DNA of 64,000 nt from an uncultured Gammaproteobacteria bacterium (GCA_947259485.1 CAMYLU010000003.1:124001-188000); one strand, 5' to 3'. Shown: positions 54,015 to 63,182, numbered from the stretch's first letter. Numbers and translations are program-made. The notes: generated from the sequence alone by a model not told the origin.

Positions 54015-55199
54015 ATGACTAACCCGGTCGGCTCGGACAGCCTCACTCCCCTCTACGTCTACGACGAATCGACACGTAATGAACTTATCGAGCAAGCACG
54101 ACAATTGCCCTCGGTGGAGGTCAGCTCGGCGGCAGCCGCCAACGCGGTCATGCTCGGTGGCGGTTATTTCACCCCCCTGCAGGGGTACATGAGTCTTGAC
54201 GACGCACTCAGTGTTGCCGACAGCATGCATATGACCGATGGCAGTTTCTTCCCGGTGCCAATCCTTAACCTGGTGGAATCGATTGCCGATATCGAGGGTG
54301 CCGAGCAGATCGCGTTGTGCGATCCGAACGTCGCGGGTAACCCGGTAATCGCAATTCAACAAGTTGATGCAATTGAACTGGTCAGCGACGCACAAATGGC
54401 GCTTATGACCGAAAAAGTTTATCGCACTACCGACAACGAGCATCCCGGAGTGGAGGCATTTAACAGTCACGGTCGCTACGCAATCAGTGGCCCGATCCAG
54501 GTGCTGAATTTCAGTTACTTTGAAACCGACTTCCCCGATACTTTCAGAACCGCGGTACAGATCCGCGACGAAATCGAGCAACGCGGATGGAAGCGCGTGG
54601 TTGCATTCCAGACGCGCAACCCGATGCATCTTGCGCATGAAGAGCTATGCCACATGGCAATGCAGCGACTCGAATGTGACGGGCTCGTAATCCATATGTT
54701 GCTGGGCCAACTCAAGCCGGGCGATATTCCGGCCGACGTGCGCGACGACGCGATTCGCACCATGGTGCGACTGTACTTCCCGGAAAACAGCGCCATCGTT
54801 ACCGGTTACGGATTTGATATGCTCTACGCCGGCCCTCGCGAGGCCGTATTGCACGCCTACTTCCGTCAGAACATGGGCGCGAGTCATTTCATTATCGGTC
54901 GCGATCACGCGGGCGTCGGCGATTACTATGGCGCCTTCGATGCGCAAACAATCTTTGACACCGAGGTCCCGCCTGATGCGCTCGAAATTGAAATCTTCCG
55001 TGCCGACCATACCGCCTGGTCGAAAAAACTGAACCGGGTGGTGATGATGAACGAAGCACCGGATCACAGCAAAGAGGATTTCGTGCTGCTTTCCGGTACC
55101 CGGGTGCGCGAAATGCTCAGTGAAGGTATCGCGCCGCCGAAGGAATTTTCACGCCCCGAGGTCGCTGAAATCCTGATCAATTACTATCAATCTAACTAA
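54015..55199 (+). CDS. sat: ATP sulfurylase (sulfate adenylyltransferase), Sat type
   Basis: 394 residues of the single-chain Sat family, unrelated to CysDN. Nucleotide-binding motifs: QTRNPMHLAHEELCHMA (Q-x-R-N-P-x-H-x-x-H) and IIGRDHAGVGDYYG. No fused APS kinase and no other sulfate-assimilation gene in the window. Sat enzymes work in sulfate activation or, in sulfur oxidisers, in the reverse direction making ATP from APS. The downstream neighbour ispB is unrelated. Role here undecided. Confidence 0.94.
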   Translation: MTNPVGSDSLTPLYVYDESTRNELIEQARQLPSVEVSSAAAANAVMLGGGYFTPLQGYMSLDDALSVADSMHMTDGSFFPVPILNLVESIADIEGAEQIALCDPNVAGNPVIAIQQVDAIELVSDAQMALMTEKVYRTTDNEHPGVEAFNSHGRYAISGPIQVLNFSYFETDFPDTFRTAVQIRDEIEQRGWKRVVAFQTRNPMHLAHEELCHMAMQRLECDGLVIHMLLGQLKPGDIPADVRDDAIRTMVRLYFPENSAIVTGYGFDMLYAGPREAVLHAYFRQNMGASHFIIGRDHAGVGDYYGAFDAQTIFDTEVPPDALEIEIFRADHTAWSKKLNRVVMMNEAPDHSKEDFVLLSGTRVREMLSEGIAPPKEFSRPEVAEILINYYQSN

Positions 55200-55254
55200 A
55201 TAAAACCAGCACTTATGCTAGATCGCGGGCAATGTCTTTGCGATACTCCGCACT

Positions 55255-56256
55255 ATGTCTGAAGCAGCATTAACACCGGGTCATTCATTCGCGCTGGAAG
55301 ACCTCAAAAACCTCACCGACAGCGATATGCTGCGGGTAAACCAGGTCATTACTGACAACCTGGCATCGGAGGTGGCACTGATCAACCAGCTTAGCCAGCA
55401 TATTATTCTCAGTGGCGGCAAACGCCTGCGCCCGATGCTGGTTATCCTCGCCGCGAAAGCCTGTCGATACCAGGGTGAAGAAGATGCGCTGCTCGCCGCG
55501 GTAATCGAATTTATTCACACCGCGACCCTGTTGCATGACGATGTTGTCGATGACTCCGAGATGCGTCGCGGCAAGGAAACGGCAAGCACGATCTGGGGTA
55601 ATGAAGCCGCGGTACTGGTCGGTGATTACCTTTATTCACGCGCCTTCCAGATGATGGTGCGTGCACAGTCGATGCCAATCATGGATTTGCTGGCGAACAC
55701 GACCAATACCATCGCCCAGGGAGAAGTGCTGCAGCTGCTCAATATTCGTGATCCGAATACCGATGAAGCCGGGTATCACGAGGTGATCTATGCCAAGACT
55801 GCCTGCCTGTTCGAGGCCGCGGCCCGCATCGGTGCGATGCTTGGGGCGGTACCTGCGGAACAGGAGCACGCGTTGCAAACCTACGGCAAACATCTCGGTG
55901 TTGCATTCCAGCTAATTGACGATGCGCTCGATTACTCGGCGCAAAGCGACGAACTGGGTAAAAACGTCGGTGATGATCTGGCCGAAGGCAAACCAACCCT
56001 GCCGTTGATTCGCGCCATGGAAATCGGCAACAGCCATCAGCAAAAATTGATTCGCGATGCAATCGAAAATGGCAGGGCCGATTGTTTTGACGAAATTCAC
56101 CAGGCAATTCAGGAAACCGGGGCCCTGCAATACACCGTCGATCAGGCACAGTCTGAAGCCGTTCTGGCCAGGCAGCAAATTGCCTGCCTCGAGGAGTCCC
56201 CCTATAAACAGGCATTGATCTTTCTGGCGGAATACGCGGTTGAAAGACGCTATTGA
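55255..56256 (+). CDS. ispB: Octaprenyl diphosphate synthase IspB
   Basis: 333 residues, all-alpha prenyl synthase. First Asp-rich motif LLHDDVVDDSEMRRG (about 92-106), second LIDDALDYSA (about 220-229), and the GGKRLRPML lysine-arginine block. Makes the ubiquinone side chain used by UbiA. Its stop codon overlaps the TTG start of the following methyltransferase gene by 4 nt. Confidence 0.96.
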   Translation: MSEAALTPGHSFALEDLKNLTDSDMLRVNQVITDNLASEVALINQLSQHIILSGGKRLRPMLVILAAKACRYQGEEDALLAAVIEFIHTATLLHDDVVDDSEMRRGKETASTIWGNEAAVLVGDYLYSRAFQMMVRAQSMPIMDLLANTTNTIAQGEVLQLLNIRDPNTDEAGYHEVIYAKTACLFEAAARIGAMLGAVPAEQEHALQTYGKHLGVAFQLIDDALDYSAQSDELGKNVGDDLAEGKPTLPLIRAMEIGNSHQQKLIRDAIENGRADCFDEIHQAIQETGALQYTVDQAQSEAVLARQQIACLEESPYKQALIFLAEYAVERRY

Positions 56257-57278
56257 ATCCATTTGAAAAACTACTTGGCGAAAAGGCAATATTACTTGCC
56301 GACGGAGCTACGGGTACCACCTTCTTCGGCCTGGGGCTGCAGAGTGGTGATGCCCCTGAACTGTGGAACGTTGATTTCCCCGAACGGGTAGCCCTGCACT
56401 ACCAGGCTTTTGTCGACGCCGGATCAGACCTGGTACTAACCAATAGCTTTGGCGGTACCCGCTATCGACTCAAACTGCACCAGGCCGAGTCGCGTGTGGG
56501 CGAGTTAAATATTGCCGCGGCGACAATTCTGCGTGAGGTGGCTGACAATTGCGACCGCGAAGTCATCGTTGCGGGCTCGATGGGGCCCACCGGTGAAATT
56601 CTTGCACCGCTGGGTGATTTACAGTCCGAAGATGCCATCTCGGCCTTTGCCGAGCAGGCACTCGCGCTGGAGCAGGGTGGCGCCGACGTTATCTGGATAG
56701 AAACCATGTCCTCGCAGGAGGAAGTCGAGTACGCGGTTCGAGGTGCGCAACAAACGGCTCTGCCGATCGTGTTTACCATGAGTTTCGACACCAACGGTCG
56801 CACCATGATGGGTGTGGGCGCCGAGGATATGATGAAATTGAACCACCGCCTCGGTGTGCATGCCTGCGGCACCAACTGTGGTATCGGCGCATCCGAAGTG
56901 GTCGCAGCGATCCTTAACATGCAAGCCAGCAAACCCGCCGATGGCGATGATCCGATCCTGGTGGCCAAGGCAAACTGCGGCATTCCCGAATTCATTGACG
57001 GTGAGATACATTACAACGGCACCCCGGAAATCATGGCACGCTATGCCACCATGGCGCGCGACGCCGGTGCGCGTATCGTCGGCGGCTGCTGTGGTACCTC
57101 GCCCGAACACGTCGCGGCGATGCGCCATGCGCTAGACAATACCGAACCCGGTCCAGTTCCGAGCATCGACGATGTAGAACGCGAACTCGGCACGGTGACC
57201 AGGGGTGCGCACGCCCAGGCCAGCGGCCAGCATGAAGTGCAAACGCGCGGCAGTTCGCGTCGCCGTCGGCGCCGCTAA
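56253..57278 (+). CDS. Betaine-homocysteine S-methyltransferase-like protein (homocysteine methyltransferase family)
   Basis: 341 residues, TIM-barrel homocysteine methyltransferase. Zinc ligands are Cys209 (CGTNCG) and Cys279/Cys280 (VGGCCGTS). ADGATGTTFFGLGLQ and NSFGGTRYRL match the BHMT / MetH N-domain. No cobalamin or folate domain is attached, so the methyl donor is a betaine or a separate corrinoid protein. The TTG start overlaps the ispB stop (TTGA), implying coupled translation. The C-terminus is arginine-rich (QTRGSSRRRRRR), like the tails in the corrinoid cluster 20 kb away, which links it to that system. Confidence 0.9.
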   Translation: MNPFEKLLGEKAILLADGATGTTFFGLGLQSGDAPELWNVDFPERVALHYQAFVDAGSDLVLTNSFGGTRYRLKLHQAESRVGELNIAAATILREVADNCDREVIVAGSMGPTGEILAPLGDLQSEDAISAFAEQALALEQGGADVIWIETMSSQEEVEYAVRGAQQTALPIVFTMSFDTNGRTMMGVGAEDMMKLNHRLGVHACGTNCGIGASEVVAAILNMQASKPADGDDPILVAKANCGIPEFIDGEIHYNGTPEIMARYATMARDAGARIVGGCCGTSPEHVAAMRHALDNTEPGPVPSIDDVERELGTVTRGAHAQASGQHEVQTRGSSRRRRRR

Positions 57279-57286
57279 TTCCCGAT

Positions 57287-57367
57287 GTCGTCCCGCGATT
57301 CAACCGCGGGATCCAGCCTCTTGAATAAACGACCCCTCTGGATACCGCGGTCAAGCCGCGGCATGAC
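57287..57367. repeat. Paired inverted REP units (BIME-like)
   Basis: Two related 30-nt palindromic units in opposite orientation (57287-57316 and 57338-57367), each GTC-x-T-x-CCGCG...CCGCGG...ATCCAG when aligned, separated by 21 nt. It lies between the convergent methyltransferase and agmatinase genes. Related single units occur at 20738 and 29392. Confidence 0.75.
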
Positions 57368-57411
57368 AAACTGGAGTAGGGGCTACGAGCTCTTAATAAA
57401 CACAAGAGTGT

Positions 57412-58368
57412 TTAGACGCGGTACTCGACTCCGGGGAAGACACACAGCATCTCGAACAACAGGTTAGCCGCAACCAGGGACGTATTACCCGAGGTATCGT
57501 AGGCCGGCGCGACCTCTACCAGGTCGCCGCCCACAAGATCGAGACCACGGCAGCCCCTGACGATTTCGAGTCCCTGGTGCACGGTCAGGCCACCAATCTC
57601 CGGGGTTCCGGTACCGGGTGCATAGGCAGGATCGAGACCATCGATATCAAAGGTCAGGTAAACCGGACCTGCGCCAAGTTGCTTCCGCACTTCGCTCATC
57701 AGCGGTGCCAACGACTGGTACCAGCACTCTTCGGCCTGCACCACGCGCACACCCTGGGAACGCGGCCAGTCAAAATCATCGGCCTCGTAGCCGCTGGCGC
57801 GCAATCCGATCTGGACCATGCGCGCCGGCTCGATCAGGCCCTCTTCGATGGCGCGTCGAAACGGGGTACCATGTGCTATCCGTTCACCAAACATATGATC
57901 GTTGATATCCGCATGCGCATCGATGTGGACAATGCCGACGGGGCCGTGTTTTTTATGCAATGCGCGCAGTATCGGCAGCGAAATGGTGTGATCGCCGCCG
58001 AGCGTCAGGGGTTTGCATTTTGTTGCCAGAATTTCGTCATAAGCCTGCTCGATAATCGCAACCGATTTTTGCAGGTTGAAGGTGTTGATCGCGATATCAC
58101 CGAGATCGGCTACCTGTAGCGAATCGAATGGCGCCGCGCGGGTTGCCATATTATAGGGACGAATCAGGCAGGACTCGGTTCGGATCTGACGTGGCCCAAA
58201 GCGTGCACCGGCACGATTCGAGGTTCCAACATCGAACGGCACACCGACAAACCCGACGTCAAGCCCGGAGGGATCGGGCTGATGTGGCAGGCGCATCATC
58301 GTCGCAATACCACCAAAACGAGGCATTTCATTGCCCCCGAGAGGTTGATTGAATTTATTATCACTCAT
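57412..58368 (-). CDS. speB: Agmatinase / ureohydrolase family
   Basis: 318 residues of the arginase superfamily with all binuclear Mn ligands: LTLGGDHTIS, VHIDAHADIND and LTFDIDGLDPAYAPG. The N-terminal region (FGGIATMMRLP, VGVPFDVGTSNRAGARFGPRQIR) is typical of agmatinase, guanidinobutyrase and guanidinopropionase. It is the last gene of a five-gene run with a basic-amino-acid ABC importer, so it probably hydrolyses a guanidino compound brought in from outside, giving urea and an amine. Which guanidino substrate is not certain. Confidence 0.9.
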   Translation of the reverse strand: MSDNKFNQPLGGNEMPRFGGIATMMRLPHQPDPSGLDVGFVGVPFDVGTSNRAGARFGPRQIRTESCLIRPYNMATRAAPFDSLQVADLGDIAINTFNLQKSVAIIEQAYDEILATKCKPLTLGGDHTISLPILRALHKKHGPVGIVHIDAHADINDHMFGERIAHGTPFRRAIEEGLIEPARMVQIGLRASGYEADDFDWPRSQGVRVVQAEECWYQSLAPLMSEVRKQLGAGPVYLTFDIDGLDPAYAPGTGTPEIGGLTVHQGLEIVRGCRGLDLVGGDLVEVAPAYDTSGNTSLVAANLLFEMLCVFPGVEYRV

Positions 58369-58476
58369 GCTCTGTTCTCCGGCGCTAGCGACCAGTTTGC
58401 TTCCTGGAACGACGGCATGGACGCCGCCGACAATAATAATGCCGCTGTTGTTAAATTGGCCCGGAATTACCTCGCG

Positions 58477-59256
58477 CTAGATGCGAAAGGACGCGGCACC
58501 CTTGGCGGGTTTGACTTCAAGCGCTTCACGCGGGTAGAGGTGTTGTAACCAGTGTTTTTCCCAGAAGCGAAAACCGCGGGAGACCGCCAGCACGATAATA
58601 AAGTACAAAACCGCGGCGGTAATAAAACCCTCGTAAGCGAGATAATAGCGGCCATTGAGCCAGCGCCCGACACCGAGCAGATCCTGGATGGTAATCGTGC
58701 TCGCGACCACCGATCCATGCAGCATAAAAATGACCTCGTTGGAATAGGCCGGTAACGCGCGTCGAAATGCACTCGGCAGAACAATACGCCGCATCCGCAT
58801 CGGGCTGCTGAAACCGCAAGCCTTGGCGGCCTCGACTTCGCCCCTGTTGGTATTCACGATCGAACCGCGCAGTAACTCGGTGGTATAGGCCGCGGTGTTG
58901 AGGGAAAATGCTATCAGCGCACAATACCAGGCTTGCGACAGGATAGGCCCCCACAGGAATGTTTCGCGGATCCACTCGAACTGGCCCAGTCCGTAATAAA
59001 TCAGGTAGGTCTGTACCAGCAGCGGAGTACCACGAAAAACATAGGTGAACAACCACACCGGTGCGTTGAGAAACGGATTATTGCCGGCGCGTATAATGGC
59101 CAGTGGGATCGACAGAATGCCGCCCACGACCAGGGAAATCAGCGTCAACTCCAGCGTCGTCAAGGCACCCCATAGAAAGCGATCGAAGTTCTGCGCAATC
59201 AGTACGATATCGATCGGCGACCAGGTTTCGAGAAACTGGACGATCGAATCACCCAT
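58477..59256 (-). CDS. ABC transporter permease (HisM-like), basic amino acid uptake
   Basis: 259 residues with about five membrane helices and the inner-membrane-component motif EVEAAKACGFSSPMRMRRIVLPSAFRRALP (EAA loop). The pattern is that of HisM/ArtM-type permeases for arginine, lysine, ornithine or histidine. It overlaps the sister permease by 8 nt. The N-terminus is extended by about 25 residues. Confidence 0.93.
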   Translation of the reverse strand: MGDSIVQFLETWSPIDIVLIAQNFDRFLWGALTTLELTLISLVVGGILSIPLAIIRAGNNPFLNAPVWLFTYVFRGTPLLVQTYLIYYGLGQFEWIRETFLWGPILSQAWYCALIAFSLNTAAYTTELLRGSIVNTNRGEVEAAKACGFSSPMRMRRIVLPSAFRRALPAYSNEVIFMLHGSVVASTITIQDLLGVGRWLNGRYYLAYEGFITAAVLYFIIVLAVSRGFRFWEKHWLQHLYPREALEVKPAKGAASFRI

Positions 59257-59947
59257 CTTCAGACCTCACAATGCCCTTGCTGTACCTTTTATCAAGCCAG
59301 CGCAGCCCAACATCGGAAATCGCGGTCAACACCAGGTAAATCATCAACACCGCGAACATGAAGGTAAACAATTCTCGCGTGGAACGACCGGCGACGAATC
59401 CGTTGTAAACCACGTCCTGCAATCCAATCACAGAAACCAGCGCGGTCGACTTGATCTGCACCAGCCAGTTATTGGAAAAACCGGGTAGCGCGTAAACCAC
59501 CATCTGCGGCCAGATAACACGACGAAATATGACCAGGCGTGACATACCGCAGGCAACACCGGCCTCGATCTGGCCCTTGGGAATCGCCAGGATCGCACCG
59601 CGAAAGGTTTCGGTCATGTAACCGCCAAACACCACGCCAATAGTGCCGACTCCGGCCGCGAACTGGCTGATTTCGGCGTAGTCCCACAGACCGGTCAAGG
59701 TACCGATCGAGTTGGCCAGCTCCTGGCCGCCGAAGAACACCAGCAGGATCAACACCAGGTCAGGCACCCCGCGAACGATGGCGGTATAAGCCGCACCGAT
59801 TTTCTGCGCGAGGATATTTTTCGACAGCTTGGCCCAGGCACCGAGCAACCCGAACAGAACCGCAATGACTAGCGACAGCAATGCGAGCTTTATCGTCACC
59901 CAGGTACCCGATAACAACTGGCCCTGGTACTCGATTATCAGATCCAC
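59249..59947 (-). CDS. ABC transporter permease (HisQ-like), basic amino acid uptake
   Basis: 232 residues, five helices, with the EAA loop QIEAGVACGMSRLVIFRRVIWPQM. Forms the membrane channel together with the HisM-like protein. Located between the binding-protein gene and the second permease gene. Confidence 0.93.
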   Translation of the reverse strand: MDLIIEYQGQLLSGTWVTIKLALLSLVIAVLFGLLGAWAKLSKNILAQKIGAAYTAIVRGVPDLVLILLVFFGGQELANSIGTLTGLWDYAEISQFAAGVGTIGVVFGGYMTETFRGAILAIPKGQIEAGVACGMSRLVIFRRVIWPQMVVYALPGFSNNWLVQIKSTALVSVIGLQDVVYNGFVAGRSTRELFTFMFAVLMIYLVLTAISDVGLRWLDKRYSKGIVRSEDG

Positions 59948-60021
59948 ATTAGCGCTCGTTGTCTGGCAAATTGAAAATCCCGGCCTGCATCAAACAGACC
60001 GGGTTAACGGCATTTAGATGA

Positions 60022-60795
60022 TTAACCGCCAAAGATATCGAACTCGAAATACTTGGCATTAATTTTCTGGTAAACCCCGTTGGCACGAATCGCCTTGAGC
60101 GCCTTGTTCAGCTCCATGCGCAACTCGTCATCCGATTTACGCACCGTCATACCAGCGCCGGGTCCATGACATGCTTCATCGTGCTGGTCTGCGCCGGTAA
60201 ACTCGAAGTCCTTGCCGGCATCGGTTTTGAGGAAGCCGTCATCGGCGGCAATCGAGTCCGAAAACTGGGCATCGATACGACCAATCGCAAGATCCTGGAA
60301 AACTTCGTCCTGGGTTCCATAAAGCACCAGTTCGGCATCAGGATACATCTTTTCCATGAAACACTGGTGCGTGGTACCGCGTTGCAGACCGATACGTTTA
60401 CCCTTCAGCCCTTCTTTGCTGATCTCGAGCCCGGCACCTTTCCTGGCGACGAACTTCGCGGGCGTGTTGTAGTACTTGTCGCTAAAATTGACTTGCTTTT
60501 TACGTTCCTCGGTAATCGACATCGAGGCGATAATCGTATCGAATTTTCTAGCCTTTAGCGCTGGAATCATGCCGTCCCAGTCCTGTTCTATGAGCACACA
60601 CTTGCGCTTCATTTCGGCACAGATAGCCTCGGCAATCTCGATATCGAAACCCTTCAGGGTACCGTCGGATTCCTTCCATGAAAACGGCGGATACGCTCCT
60701 TCGACGCCGACACGAAGATCCGCAGCCTGAACGCTTCCCATTCCTAGCATCATTACGGCGGCGGTCATTGCCATCATTAATTTTCTGAACTTCAT
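60022..60795 (-). CDS. Periplasmic basic-amino-acid binding protein (LAO/ArgT type)
   Basis: 257 residues from the ATG at 60795, preceded by GAGGAAAG as ribosome site; a GTG five codons upstream would place that site inside the gene. Signal peptide MKFRKLMMAMTAAVMMLGMG ending in VQAA. Mature protein has the family-3 pattern LRVGVEGAYPPFSWKESDGTLKGFDIEIAEAICAEM and VNFSDKYYNTPAKFVA. The ligand set resembles lysine/arginine/ornithine binding proteins. The agmatinase in the same unit makes arginine or a guanidino acid the most likely ligand. Confidence 0.93.
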   Translation of the reverse strand: MKFRKLMMAMTAAVMMLGMGSVQAADLRVGVEGAYPPFSWKESDGTLKGFDIEIAEAICAEMKRKCVLIEQDWDGMIPALKARKFDTIIASMSITEERKKQVNFSDKYYNTPAKFVARKGAGLEISKEGLKGKRIGLQRGTTHQCFMEKMYPDAELVLYGTQDEVFQDLAIGRIDAQFSDSIAADDGFLKTDAGKDFEFTGADQHDEACHGPGAGMTVRKSDDELRMELNKALKAIRANGVYQKINAKYFEFDIFGG

Positions 60796-60845
60796 CTTAA
60801 CTTTCCTCACTTTGGTTGTGTTTCACTGGGAAACTAGTTTGTTAT

Positions 60846-60874
60846 GCCCTACGGGCGTTTACACCCTGTGGGTG
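60846..60874 (-). promoter_or_regulatory. Tandem stem-loops between importer ATPase and binding-protein genes
   Basis: GCCC-TAC-GGGC (60846-60856) and CACCC-TGT-GGGTG (60862-60874) lie just after the ATPase stop codon on the transcribed strand and before the binding-protein ribosome site. Such hairpins often stabilise the downstream message, which would raise binding protein above the other subunits. No T-run, so not a strong terminator. Confidence 0.45.
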
Positions 60875-60875
60875 G

Positions 60876-61661
60876 TTACTGCATCGTCCTCGATAGAAAT
60901 TTTCGAAAACGATCAGAATTTGGATTTTGAAACATCTGCTGCGGTTCGCCCTGCTCTTCTACCCGGCCCTCGTGCAGAAACACGACTTCTGAAGATACGT
61001 CACGGGCAAAACCCATTTCATGGGTGACCACCAGCATGGTGCGTCCTTCCTCGGCAAGATCGCGCATGACCTTGAGTACTTCACCCACCAGCTCCGGATC
61101 CAGTGCCGAGGTCGGCTCGTCAAACAACATCACCTCGGGATTCATCGCCAGGCCGCGAGCTATCGCGACACGCTGCATTTGACCTCCGGATAATTGCGCC
61201 GGGTAGTAGTCCTTGCGCTCGAGAATTCCGACCTTGTTGAGCAAGACTTCAGCCTGCTCGATCGCCTCGGCCTTTGGAATTTTCAGTACATGCACCGGTG
61301 CCTCGATCACGTTTTCAATGACCGTCATGTGCGACCACAGGTTGAAGCTCTGAAAAACCATGCCGAGACGCGCGCGCAGGCGTTCGACCTGGTGTATATC
61401 TTCAGGTTCGTAACGACCGGATTTACTGGTATGCATACGAATTTTTTCACCGGCAACGAAGACATCGCCGGCGTTAGGGATTTCAAGCAGATTAATACAA
61501 CGCAGGAAGGTACTCTTGCCGGAACCGGAAGCACCCAGTATCGAAATCACGTCACCTTTATGCGCACTCATCGATACGCCACGGATTACTTCAACGTCAC
61601 CAAAGCTTTTATGCAGGTCTACGACCTCCAGCGCGGCATGCTCGGCTGATGCTTCGCTCAT
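60876..61661 (-). CDS. ABC transporter ATP-binding protein (HisP/ArtP type)
   Basis: 261 residues. Walker A GASGSGKST, signature LSGGQMQR, Walker B VMLFDEPTSALDP and switch VVTHEMGFA. Family of polar amino-acid importers. First gene of the five-gene unit ATPase, binding protein, two permeases, agmatinase. A TATCGCGATA palindrome at 61691-61700 lies in its leader and may bind a regulator. Confidence 0.95.
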   Translation of the reverse strand: MSEASAEHAALEVVDLHKSFGDVEVIRGVSMSAHKGDVISILGASGSGKSTFLRCINLLEIPNAGDVFVAGEKIRMHTSKSGRYEPEDIHQVERLRARLGMVFQSFNLWSHMTVIENVIEAPVHVLKIPKAEAIEQAEVLLNKVGILERKDYYPAQLSGGQMQRVAIARGLAMNPEVMLFDEPTSALDPELVGEVLKVMRDLAEEGRTMLVVTHEMGFARDVSSEVVFLHEGRVEEQGEPQQMFQNPNSDRFRKFLSRTMQ

Positions 61662-61776
61662 TCGATCTATCCTCCCGGATATATCGCTCTTATCGCGATA
61701 GTTTTTTAATTATTACGGCATACTAACACTTTTTTTGGTCCTTGAACTACCAGTTGTGGGACCACCGGGCAAGGCC

Positions 61777-62649
61777 TTAGAGCGCCAGCAGGCGCTCGAT
61801 CGTGCGCTGTGCCTGAGCGGCATAGCCGCCCCCAAACAGGTTGGCATGGTTCAGTACGTGGTAGAGATTATAAAGTTCGCGTCGCTCGGCATAACCGCTA
61901 TCGATCGGGAAATGATCATTATATCTGCTAAAAAAATGTGCCCCCGGGTGACCAAATAATTCCATCATCGCGAGATCAGTTTCGTGGTCACCGTAATAAC
62001 AAGCCGGATCATAAATAACCGGGTTGCCATCCAGATCAGCTCCCTGGTTACCACTCCACAGATCGCCGTGCAGCAGGGACGCACGCGGATGATAGGTTCT
62101 AAAAAACTTCCAGAGATTCTCTGCCAGACGATTACCGGCATCGATCAGGCCAGCATCAATCCCGTTTCGCTGCGCCAGTTCCAGCTGAAACCCCAACCGG
62201 TGTTGCCGCCAGAAGTCTATCCAGTGGCTGTTGAAGGTATTGTGTTGCGGTGTACTACCGATGGTATTGTCACATTCAAACCCGAACTGCTCCCCGAAAC
62301 AGCAATGCATCGCTGCAATCGCGGTTGCGAGTTGCCCGGCATCAGCCTGCCCACTGAATTCAATGTATTCCATGACGATGTAGGCATAATTATCTTGATG
62401 ACCGGTCAGAAACACTTCCGGTACACGGATCGTCTGACTGCGACGGATTGCGTCAAGCCCCGCTTTTTCAGCGACAAACATCGATAACAGCTCGGCGCGA
62501 TTAACCTTGACAAAATATTTATGCACGCCGCACTCAAGCCGGAAAGCCTGGTTGATATCGCCACCGTGGACCGACACTGTCTGGATATCACCGCCCGGGA
62601 GTTGCAGTTGCCGTGCCAGCGTAGCTGCGAGTGATTGCCATTTCATCAC
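61777..62649 (-). CDS. Fructosamine kinase family protein
   Basis: 290 residues of the FN3K/aminoglycoside-phosphotransferase-like kinases: VHGGDINQAFRLECG near the start, KYFVKVNR with the ATP-binding lysine, catalytic LLHGDLWSGNQGAD and metal-binding YDPACYYGDHETDLAM. Bacterial members phosphorylate fructosamines or ribulosamines as part of protein deglycation. Start overlaps the end of the pseudouridine synthase gene by 4 nt (ATGA). Confidence 0.93.
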   Translation of the reverse strand: MMKWQSLAATLARQLQLPGGDIQTVSVHGGDINQAFRLECGVHKYFVKVNRAELLSMFVAEKAGLDAIRRSQTIRVPEVFLTGHQDNYAYIVMEYIEFSGQADAGQLATAIAAMHCCFGEQFGFECDNTIGSTPQHNTFNSHWIDFWRQHRLGFQLELAQRNGIDAGLIDAGNRLAENLWKFFRTYHPRASLLHGDLWSGNQGADLDGNPVIYDPACYYGDHETDLAMMELFGHPGAHFFSRYNDHFPIDSGYAERRELYNLYHVLNHANLFGGGYAAQAQRTIERLLAL

Positions 62650-63182
62650 AACATACGGTACTCGCCCGGCAGCAATCCGTCTAATGCCCAGTCGCCAATT
62701 CCTGTTCTGACCAGGCGCAGGGTTGAATGCCCGACTGCCGCGGTCATTCGCCGCACCTGGCGATTACGTCCCTCCCGGATTTCAAGTCGCAGCCATTGTG
62801 TCGGGATATTTTTGCGCACTCGAATCGGGGGATCCCGCTGCCAGAGCCAGGGGGGCTCATCGACCGGCAATACTATTGCCGGCCGGGTAGGGCCATCCTT
62901 TAGTCTTACACCCGAGGACAGTTCCCGTAGCGTCCCTGTTTCGGGTATGCCCTCCACCTGTGCGAGGTAGATTTTCGCTTGCCGGTAACGCGGATTCGAA
63001 ATTCGTGCCTGCAGCGCGCCGTCGTCGGTCAGCACCATTAAACCCTCGCTGTTGAAATCAAGCCGGCCGGCCGGGTAGACTCCAGCGACATCGATGTAGT
63101 CGGCCAGCGTGCGTTTATCCCCTGACGGGGAAAACTGGCTCAACACCTGGAAGGGTTTGTTGAATAATAATGTCTGGCTCAT
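62646..63182 (-). CDS. rluE: RluE-type 23S rRNA pseudouridine synthase
   Basis: 178 residues from the ATG at 63182 (the frame is open 26 codons further, into the exonuclease gene). Catalytic motif YPAGRLDFNSEGLMVLTDDG with Asp42, and the C-terminal EGRNRQVRRM block of the RsuA/RluB/E/F family. There is no S4 domain, and the short length fits RluE, which modifies a uridine in helix 90 of 23S rRNA. Lies 1 bp after the exonuclease stop and overlaps the next gene. Confidence 0.92.
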   Translation of the reverse strand: MSQTLLFNKPFQVLSQFSPSGDKRTLADYIDVAGVYPAGRLDFNSEGLMVLTDDGALQARISNPRYRQAKIYLAQVEGIPETGTLRELSSGVRLKDGPTRPAIVLPVDEPPWLWQRDPPIRVRKNIPTQWLRLEIREGRNRQVRRMTAAVGHSTLRLVRTGIGDWALDGLLPGEYRML

